Assembly (NCBI GenBank): GCA_009702845.1
Contig: WLHG01000060.1
Span: forward strand, 1-6,625
From: Actinomycetota bacterium
Lineage (GTDB): Bacteria > Actinomycetota > Actinomycetes > Nanopelagicales > Nanopelagicaceae
Length of the DNA: 6,625 bases
Reading direction: 5' to 3'
Shown: positions 1 through 4,919 of the stretch, piece after piece
Numbering within the stretch: position 1 is the stretch's first letter
How the letters are laid out: each line of letters begins with the position of its first letter
Made by a program: the position numbers and the translations under genes
The notes under the pieces: model-generated
What the model was told of the DNA's origin: nothing
What the model saw: the letters and a program-made list of their open reading frames with translations, nothing else
Databases searched by the model: none

Positions 1-108
1 ATAATTTCTTTCTATCGCAGCGAGGGTTTACTTATCACTGTTAGCGCAACGGGCGCAGTTGATGAGATTACCGAGCGTGCAATTTCTGCCCTGAGCCGCG
101 TTTCATAA
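1..108 (+). CDS. adk: Adenylate kinase, C-terminal end (partial, 5' end outside window)
   Basis: The first 105 bases read in frame 1 as 35 residues ending in a TAA stop at 106-108. The pattern is a Tyr-Arg then Gly-Leu-Leu strand, then VDEITERAISAL, which is the typical last strand and helix of actinobacterial adenylate kinases (interconversion of ATP + AMP and 2 ADP in the cytoplasm). The catalytic P-loop and lid lie outside the window, so identification rests on this short tail plus synteny: adk directly before map is the standard actinobacterial order after secY. It is followed 13 nt later by map, which suggests co-transcription. Confidence 0.8.
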   Translation: MISFYRSEGLLITVSATGAVDEITERAISALSRVS

Positions 109-121
109 GGGAAGTTAGTTG

Positions 122-934
122 ATGGCAATTCAAATCAAGACGCTTGAACAGTTAAAGATTATGCGCCGTGCCGGGCTAGTTGTGGCACAGATTCATGTCG
201 CAATTCGCGAGGCGATAAAGCCTGGAATGACGACCGATGCACTCGATGTAATCGCTGCCGCTGCTATTAAGCGCGGTGGAGCAACCTCTAACTTTTTAAA
301 CTACCACGGTTTTCCAGCCACAATCTGCGTCTCAATTAATGATGAGATTGTTCATGGAATTCCTGGCCCAAAAGTTATTAATGATGGCGATGTAGTTTCA
401 GTTGATTGCGGCGCAATAGTCGATGGTTGGCACGGAGATGCTGCATTCTCTGTAGGCGTTGGAAGCATTAGTGCAGAAGATCAAAAGCTAATGGATGTAT
501 GCGAAGAGTCGATGTGGCGTGGAATTGCTGCGGGTAAAAACGGCGCAAAACTTACTGATATCGGTTATGCAATTGAGCAGTACACAAAGTCGCAGGGTAA
601 GTACGGGATCTTGCGCGAATACGGTGGGCATGGGATTGGCACTGAGATGCACCAAGAGCCACATGTTTTAAACTTCGGTAAGGCCGGTAACGGTCCAGAG
701 ATTGTTCCTGGGTTAGTCCTTGCAATTGAACCAATGATTACGAGAGGTTCAGAGCGCACGAAGGTATTAAGTGATGATTGGACCGTTGTCTCGGTAGATA
801 AATCACGCGGCGCCCACTTCGAACATTCGTATGCAATCTGCCCCGATGGCAAGCCTTTTGTTTTGACTTCTATCGATGGGGGACGCGAAAAACTAGCCTC
901 CCTTGGGGTTGAGATCTCTGGGGATCTCGATTAA
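122..934 (+). CDS. map: Type I methionine aminopeptidase
   Basis: This enzyme removes the initiator methionine from nascent proteins in the cytoplasm, using a two-metal centre. The 270-residue product has the usual type I length and all five metal ligands in their family motifs: Asp95 (VDCGA), Asp106 (HGDAA), His170 (GGHGIG), Glu203 (AIEPM) and Glu234 (HFEHS). The conserved active-site His is at 78 (IVHGIPG). A TTG lies one codon upstream at 119. I prefer ATG at 122 because the purine-rich AAGGGAAG (107-114) is then 7 nt away, against only 4 nt for TTG. It sits 13 nt after adk and probably shares its transcript. In most actinobacteria infA follows closely; here a sugar-uptake cassette intervenes. 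Its TAA stop (932-934) overlaps the stop of the convergent regulator gene. The family call is secure; the only uncertainty is the one-codon choice of start. Confidence 0.97.
   Translation: MAIQIKTLEQLKIMRRAGLVVAQIHVAIREAIKPGMTTDALDVIAAAAIKRGGATSNFLNYHGFPATICVSINDEIVHGIPGPKVINDGDVVSVDCGAIVDGWHGDAAFSVGVGSISAEDQKLMDVCEESMWRGIAAGKNGAKLTDIGYAIEQYTKSQGKYGILREYGGHGIGTEMHQEPHVLNFGKAGNGPEIVPGLVLAIEPMITRGSERTKVLSDDWTVVSVDKSRGAHFEHSYAICPDGKPFVLTSIDGGREKLASLGVEISGDLD
911..928. terminator. Short stem-loop at the convergent map/gntR ends (possible weak terminator)
   Basis: GAGATC (911-916) and GATCTC (923-928) form a 6-bp perfect stem with a 6-nt loop, inside the last codons of map. It can be extended by U-G and U-A pairs. 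Neither strand has a convincing U-tract after the stem (the plus strand continues GATTAAAT), so intrinsic termination here would be weak. No better terminator is visible between map and the regulator gene. Confidence 0.25.
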
Positions 935-1635
935 ATCCGAATTGAATATTTAAAGTCCCAACGATTGCCTTGGCGAATTGAAATAGATCTTTCAATTTCT
1001 TCACCACGGACGTTATAGCCGGTCCTTTGAATTCTAATTGCCGCACTACCAACTGGGATATTCATTATCTTTGCAATTTCTTTATCAACAATAATTGGAG
1101 TTAGGTGTTCATCGGCGCTAAATACTTCCTGGCCATACTTAGATTCGAGAATGTGATAGAGAGATTTAGTTAAATCATGATCAAGTAAGTTCGGCGCAAT
1201 AGTTTGATTTATGTATGTGATTTCTAGGGAGAGCGGTTCTAAATTTCCCAGTCGCAGGCGCTCAATTCGATAAGCCGGTTCGCTAACGACAATAAATTCA
1301 TCAACGGCTTTTTCATCATCTTCAATGAGCTGGGCGCTAATAAGTTTTGTAGATGGTTTCAAACCCTTTTGTTTCATCTCCTGTGTAAATGAGAGTAATT
1401 TCATCTGCTTAACGACACGGGGAGGGGCCACGAATGAACCAGCGCCATGAACCGTATAAATCAATCCATCATCTTGCAGAAGTGCCAATGCCTGTCGGAT
1501 GGTCACTCGAGAGGTTCCAAAGCGTTCAGCTAACGCGCGCTCCCCTGGAATCAGATCGTGGGTGGCTAGTTCGGAGATTTCAGTGCGCAATAGGTCGGCC
1601 AGGCGGAACTGCTTCCTGACCTCTTCTTTTGCCAT
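931..1635 (-). CDS. GntR/HutC-family transcriptional regulator with UTRA domain (DasR/NagR-like)
   Basis: This 234-residue regulator has an N-terminal GntR winged helix-turn-helix, roughly residues 8-71. It includes the signature LIPGERALAERFGTSRVTIR, then a second helix (QALALLQDDGLI) and the wing (HGAGSFV). A UTRA ligand-binding domain follows, roughly 78-234, with RIERLRLGNLEPLSLEITYI and the usual terminal RQGNRWDFKYSIRI strand. The length is close to NagR and DasR, regulators of amino-sugar uptake that respond to phosphorylated glucosamine or GlcNAc. I chose the ATG at 1633-1635. The reading frame stays open upstream to 1758, but that extension is low-complexity, unlike GntR N-termini, and covers the control region. 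The Shine-Dalgarno is poor (GGGTGGG). The gene is divergent from the sugar operon, and a dre-like operator lies in front of that operon, so it is most likely the local repressor. Ligand and autoregulation are inferred. Confidence 0.9.
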   Translation of the reverse strand: MAKEEVRKQFRLADLLRTEISELATHDLIPGERALAERFGTSRVTIRQALALLQDDGLIYTVHGAGSFVAPPRVVKQMKLLSFTQEMKQKGLKPSTKLISAQLIEDDEKAVDEFIVVSEPAYRIERLRLGNLEPLSLEITYINQTIAPNLLDHDLTKSLYHILESKYGQEVFSADEHLTPIIVDKEIAKIMNIPVGSAAIRIQRTGYNVRGEEIERSISIRQGNRWDFKYSIRI

Positions 1636-1720
1636 CTGCCCACCCGCCTGACTAGCCGGGCGCGCTCTGCCCGTGAGGCACAACCTAACCCAAAGCGCGC
1701 TCGAGCGTGAGGGCCGAGGG
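1636..1720. repeat. GC-rich divergent spacer with imperfect direct repeats and a palindrome
   Basis: By hand count 61 of 85 bases are G or C (72%), well above the genes on either side. It holds two copies of GCGCGCTC followed after 5 or 4 nt by GTGAGG (1660-1678 and 1695-1712), offset by 35 bp. The second copy also contains the perfect 10-bp palindrome CGCTCGAGCG (1698-1707). No gene is convincing here. The gntR promoter and possibly a second regulator site should lie in this stretch, but I could not identify a good -10/-35 pair for gntR. Confidence 0.5.
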
Positions 1721-1767
1721 AAGAATTGAGTGCAATACCCTGCCCACATACTAGCCATTTGCCCAAA

Positions 1768-1783
1768 ATTGGTCTATACCTGT
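1768..1783 (+). promoter_or_regulatory. dre-like operator (DasR/NagR-type binding site)
   Basis: The 16-mer ATTGGTCTATACCTGT matches 12 of 16 positions of the Streptomyces DasR consensus as I remember it (ACTGGTCTAGACCACT). The core GGTCTATACC keeps both GGT and ACC half-sites with correct spacing. It lies 54 nt before the binding-protein start and next to a gene for a DasR-like regulator, which strongly supports a role as its operator. It overlaps a possible -10 element, which would suit repression. Confidence 0.65.
1775..1780 (+). promoter_or_regulatory. Candidate -10 element of the sugar operon, inside the operator
   Basis: TATACC matches four of six bases of TATAAT and would place transcription start near 1787, giving a leader of about 50 nt. 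No good -35 hexamer is found 16-18 bp upstream, and the final T is absent, so this is a weak assignment based mainly on position. Confidence 0.25.
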
Positions 1784-1826
1784 CCTACCAGATCTTTGGA
1801 ACCCTCCCAAGATCGTGAAACTTATA

Positions 1827-1832
1827 TGGAGG
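1827..1832 (+). promoter_or_regulatory. Ribosome binding site that fixes the binding-protein start
   Basis: TGGAGG lies 5 nt before the ATG at 1838. It selects this start over an in-frame ATG at 1826 and over a much longer open frame beginning at 1730, which would run through the operator. The leader also carries CCTCC at 1803-1807, able to pair with GGAGG. Confidence 0.8.
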
Positions 1833-1837
1833 CTTGT

Positions 1838-3088
1838 ATGCGCACACTTCGCGCTAAATCAATCGCTGCCATAAGTGTTGCAGCCCTTGTTGGTGCTGTT
1901 GCATTTACAGGTAGCACCGCTGCGCAAGCAGCTGCCCCTAAATCAATCACTGTTTGGCTGATGCCAGATGCGAAAGATTTCGGAACAGCTCTTGAAGATG
2001 CCAATGCAGCTTTTACTGCTGCATATCCGAATACAAAAGTTGTTGTTGAATTCCAAACATGGGGAGATCACCTCAAGAAACTCGATGCTTCTCTCGTTGC
2101 TAAAAAAGGACCCGATGTCGTTGAGTTTGGAAACACAGAAGTTATGAAGTATTCAGCTGCGGGTGCACTCGCATCACTTAGCTCATATAAGCCAACATTT
2201 GGAAACAGTGCAACTTGGCTTAAGGCACTTGAAGATGCAGGAAGCTACAACGGTAAGTTGTATGCAGTTCCTTACTATGCGGGTGCACGCGCCATTATGT
2301 ACCGCCCTTCACTATTTAAGGCACAGGGAATCTCTGTTCCAAAGTCATACGCTGATTTCCTAACAGCCGGCAAGAAGTTAATGGCTGCATACGGAACAGA
2401 CAAAGATTTCTCTGCAGTTTATCTACCAGGCAAGTACTGGTATGCGGCCATGTCATTTGTTTATGATGAAGGTGGCGCAATCGCTACTAAGTCTGGCGGC
2501 AAGTGGGCAGGTTCACTAGATTCTGATGCAGCAATTCGTGGCTTGAATCGCTTCAAGGAAGTTAGCGATCTCCTCTCAAAGGCAGACAAATCAGGAACTG
2601 AAGCTGCACAGTGGGATGTTTTCAATGGCGGCAAAGTTGCTATGTCATATTCAAATGGCTGGGAATCATGCTGTATTCCAAAGGTAGGCACCGACTGGGG
2701 CTTCTTCCCAATGCCTTCCGTTAAGGCCGGAAAAGCATCTCCAGCTTTCCTTGGTGGATCGAACTTGGCAGTTCCAAGCTATACATCGAATGTGAAACTA
2801 GCTGCTACATGGATTCGCTACTACACAAATGCAACACAGATGAAGACCATCGCTCTAAGCGGTGCGATTCCAAATAATACAAAGATGCTTAGCTTGATTT
2901 CTGGCGCTGCTGCTCCAATTGCAGCTGCAGCAAAGAACTCATGGTTCGTTCCGGGTGCTGTGAAGTGGGTAGATGTTGAGAATGCAAATACTCTTCAAAC
3001 AATGCTTGCTGATATAGCTACTGGTAAGAAGACAGTTGTAAAGGCTGCTGCCGATGCATCTGCCGAGATTACAAAACTTCTTAACTAG
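1838..3088 (+). CDS. ABC transporter sugar-binding protein (SBP_bac_1 / CUT1 type), exported
   Basis: This 416-residue solute-binding protein should capture an oligosaccharide outside the membrane and deliver it to the two permeases encoded next. It starts with a classic signal peptide: basic MRTLRAK, a hydrophobic core at about 8-24, and an Ala-rich cleavage region with likely processing after Ala-Gln-Ala at 29-31. The mature part opens with SITVWLMPD and continues with the family-typical GPDVVEFGNTEVMKYSAAGAL, then YAVPYYAGARAIMYR and a C-terminal FLGGSNLAVPS segment. Length is normal. There is no lipobox cysteine, unlike most Gram-positive binding proteins, so it is either released or held by its signal sequence. 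The only cysteines are an adjacent pair, Cys278-Cys279. GlcNAc or chitobiose is the inferred substrate, from the DasR-like regulator and the downstream hexosaminidase; the sequence itself does not fix the ligand. Confidence 0.9.
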   Translation: MRTLRAKSIAAISVAALVGAVAFTGSTAAQAAAPKSITVWLMPDAKDFGTALEDANAAFTAAYPNTKVVVEFQTWGDHLKKLDASLVAKKGPDVVEFGNTEVMKYSAAGALASLSSYKPTFGNSATWLKALEDAGSYNGKLYAVPYYAGARAIMYRPSLFKAQGISVPKSYADFLTAGKKLMAAYGTDKDFSAVYLPGKYWYAAMSFVYDEGGAIATKSGGKWAGSLDSDAAIRGLNRFKEVSDLLSKADKSGTEAAQWDVFNGGKVAMSYSNGWESCCIPKVGTDWGFFPMPSVKAGKASPAFLGGSNLAVPSYTSNVKLAATWIRYYTNATQMKTIALSGAIPNNTKMLSLISGAAAPIAAAAKNSWFVPGAVKWVDVENANTLQTMLADIATGKKTVVKAAADASAEITKLLN

Positions 3089-3108
3089 CCCTAGTTCTAT
3101 TTGAGAAG

Positions 3109-3154
3109 TGTAAGGAGAGGCGACCTACTCGAGGGAGAGTCGCCTCTCCTTACA
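3109..3154 (+). promoter_or_regulatory. Intra-operon stem-loop between binding-protein and permease genes
   Basis: Bases 3109-3124 and 3139-3154 are perfect reverse complements (16 bp, with a GUAAGGAGAGGCGAC arm) around a 14-nt loop. Two further A-U pairs are possible below a single mismatch. It begins 20 nt after the binding-protein stop. What follows is AATTAACTTTC, not a clean U-run. I therefore favour a 3' mRNA stabiliser or partial attenuator that keeps binding-protein levels above permease levels, as known for other sugar ABC operons, over a complete terminator. Confidence 0.85.
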
Positions 3155-3165
3155 ATTAACTTTCT

Positions 3166-3172
3166 AAGGAGG
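3166..3172 (+). promoter_or_regulatory. Strong ribosome binding site of the first permease, in a mini-hairpin
   Basis: AAGGAGG is a near-perfect Shine-Dalgarno 6 nt before the TTG start at 3179, and it decides that start. It overlaps a small inverted repeat, TAAGG (3165-3169) and CCTTA (3173-3177), around a 3-nt loop. TAAGGAG (3165-3171) is also fully complementary to CTCCTTA in the 3' arm of the preceding stem-loop. Confidence 0.8.
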
Positions 3173-3178
3173 CCTTAA

Positions 3179-4093
3179 TTGAGTATTAGTCTGGCGCGGA
3201 TTACTAGCCCCCGCAGATTTAAGCCATGGCCTTACTTGTTAATTGCACCAAGTCTTATTGCGCTAGCCATAATTCTTGGATTTCCTGTCTATAAGTTGAT
3301 TTCACTATCATTTGAAAGATATGGACTTGCGGAAATTATCGCCGGCAAGGGCACTTTCATTGGTCTAGAAAACTACCGCGAAACTTTGAGAGATCCTGAG
3401 TTTTGGCGAATTCTAAGGCGAACATTACTTTTCACATTTGGAATGGTTTCAGTTTCAATAGTCGTAGGTGGCTGGCTGGCTCATTTGATGGTCAAGATGC
3501 ACCCAGGAATACGCAAAGCTCTCAACGGCGTACTAATCCTTGTTTGGGCCATGCCACAGTTAGTTTCTATCTCCGTTTGGCGTTGGCTCTTTTCGTTTGA
3601 TTTCAGCATTGTGACTGCTCTAATCAACTCGCTGGGCTTTGAGATGGATAATCACAACTACTTTGTTAACACTTTTTCAGGCTTTATGATTATTGGAGGC
3701 TGTGTTGCATGGGGTGCGCTGCCTTTTATAACAATCAGTATTTATGCTGCGCTGACCCAAGTTCCAAAAGATCTAATTGAGGCGGCAGAGATCGATGGTG
3801 CAAATTCCCGTCAGGTATTTAGAAATATCATTCTTCCAATGCTTTTACCGGTTTACATTATTTTGATTTCTCTCTCGACAATTTGGGACTTCCAAGTCTT
3901 TTCACATATCTGGATCTTCTTAGATAGCCGTCCTTCTGCTGAATATTACACAATGGCTATTTATGCCTTCCAGAAATCCTTTGGTCTAAGTGAATATGGT
4001 ATGGGTGCTGCAATCTCGTTAATCATGATTTTCGCCCTCATAGGAGTGACTGGCTACTACTTGCGACAAATGATGCGGATGGGGGATGAATGA
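3179..4093 (+). CDS. Sugar ABC transporter permease, MalF/UgpA-like (CUT1)
   Basis: One of two membrane subunits forming the import channel. The 304-residue product has a basic N-terminus (RRFKPWP) and about six hydrophobic segments, near residues 18-40, 82-104, 115-137, 167-190, 221-240 and 275-296. The periplasmic-side motif FIGLENYRETLRDPEFW is characteristic of this subunit class. The cytoplasmic EAA loop that docks the ATPase is intact: EAA at 201-203, Gly207, and LP at 219-220. The start is TTG at 3179, chosen for the AAGGAGG 6 nt upstream; the residues that follow match the normal N-terminal layout. It lies 90 nt after the binding-protein gene, separated by the stem-loop, and its TGA overlaps the ATG of the next permease (ATGA, 4090-4093), indicating translational coupling. 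The substrate is inferred from neighbours only. No ATPase gene accompanies it. Confidence 0.93.
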   Translation: MSISLARITSPRRFKPWPYLLIAPSLIALAIILGFPVYKLISLSFERYGLAEIIAGKGTFIGLENYRETLRDPEFWRILRRTLLFTFGMVSVSIVVGGWLAHLMVKMHPGIRKALNGVLILVWAMPQLVSISVWRWLFSFDFSIVTALINSLGFEMDNHNYFVNTFSGFMIIGGCVAWGALPFITISIYAALTQVPKDLIEAAEIDGANSRQVFRNIILPMLLPVYIILISLSTIWDFQVFSHIWIFLDSRPSAEYYTMAIYAFQKSFGLSEYGMGAAISLIMIFALIGVTGYYLRQMMRMGDE

Positions 4094-4917
4094 AACGCCC
4101 AAATAGTTCCATATTCTCAAATGTCTCAGGGATATTTGCAATTGTCTTAATGGGCTTTCCTGTTTATTGGATGGTCAGCACTTCCTTTAAACCTAAAGGC
4201 GACATTCTCTCAACTAATCCAACGTTGCTTCCGCATTCATTCTCGCTATCTAATTATACAGAGGCGATAACAAAAGAAGGCTTTACCCAAGCGCTTTGGA
4301 ATTCAGTGATCGTAGTTGTGTTTACGGTTGCCATTAGTTTATTTGTTGCCTTATTTGCATCCATTGCAGTTGCACGGATGAAGTTCCGCGGAAAGCGCAT
4401 ATACGTGGCCAGTATTTTGCTGGTACAGATGTTGCCACTTTCAGCGCTCTTGATTCCTCTTTACTTGCTACTTTCAAGGTTGAACTTAACTGATAAATTA
4501 GCTGGCGTAGTTCTTACGTATATAGCCTTTATTCTTCCCTTTGTTGTGTGGACTCTACGTGGATTTCTAATAAACATCCCGGTAGAGCTTGAAGAGGCTG
4601 CATTAGTAGATGGTTGCACGAAGCCTCAGGCGTATCGACTCGTTCTATTTCCATTGATGGCACCCGGCTTAGTGGCAACTGCGATATTTGCATTTATTCA
4701 AGCCTGGAATGAATTTCTGCTGGCTTACATTTTGCTCTCGAGTCAAGATAAAGCAACGATGCCAATTTGGTTGGCAGGATTTACAAATAGATTTGGTACT
4801 GACTGGGGTCCACTCATGGCTGCCTCGACCATAACTGCGATTCCTGTAGTTATCTTCTTCTCACTCATCCAGGACAAAATTGCCACCGGTGTCACAGCCG
4901 GGGCGGTAAAGGGATAA
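4090..4917 (+). CDS. Sugar ABC transporter permease, MalG/UgpE-like (CUT1)
   Basis: Second membrane subunit of the importer, 275 residues as expected. It has the family's N-terminal pattern GFPVYWMVSTSFKPKGDI, followed by about six membrane segments near 12-32, 70-94, 106-129, 136-158, 190-212 and 243-262. The EAA loop is present: EEAALVDG with EAA at 169-171 and Gly175, then LFPL at 186-189, where Phe-Pro stands in for the commoner Leu-Pro. The ATG start overlaps the upstream TGA by four bases, and GGGGG (4081-4085) serves as ribosome binding site. The C-terminus (GVTAGAVKG) is the standard ending of MalG-type permeases, so the gene is complete. It pairs with the preceding permease; the two should form a heterodimer bound to an ATPase encoded elsewhere. 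The next gene starts 2 nt after its stop. Confidence 0.93.
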   Translation: MKRPNSSIFSNVSGIFAIVLMGFPVYWMVSTSFKPKGDILSTNPTLLPHSFSLSNYTEAITKEGFTQALWNSVIVVVFTVAISLFVALFASIAVARMKFRGKRIYVASILLVQMLPLSALLIPLYLLLSRLNLTDKLAGVVLTYIAFILPFVVWTLRGFLINIPVELEEAALVDGCTKPQAYRLVLFPLMAPGLVATAIFAFIQAWNEFLLAYILLSSQDKATMPIWLAGFTNRFGTDWGPLMAASTITAIPVVIFFSLIQDKIATGVTAGAVKG

Positions 4918-4919
4918 CA

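Noticed and set aside
565..852. Minus-strand open frame of 95 codons inside map
   Set aside because: It lies entirely opposite a conserved gene, has no recognisable motif and reads as an out-of-frame shadow.
1636..1758. In-frame upstream extension of the gntR reading frame
   Set aside because: The extra 41 residues do not resemble GntR N-termini, and the frame would run over the GC-rich control region. The ATG at 1635 gives the normal family length.
1730..1837. Longer reading frame in front of the binding protein
   Set aside because: It would cover the operator and bury the signal peptide 36 residues inside; TGGAGG at 1827-1832 clearly marks the ATG at 1838.
2461..2691. Minus-strand open frame opposite the binding-protein gene
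   Set aside because: No family resemblance and complete overlap with a well-supported gene.
3359..3374. ATTGGTCTAGA, resembling half of a dre operator, inside the first permease gene
   Set aside because: It encodes the conserved Ile-Gly-Leu-Glu-Asn motif of the permease, which explains the match, and the second half-site is missing.
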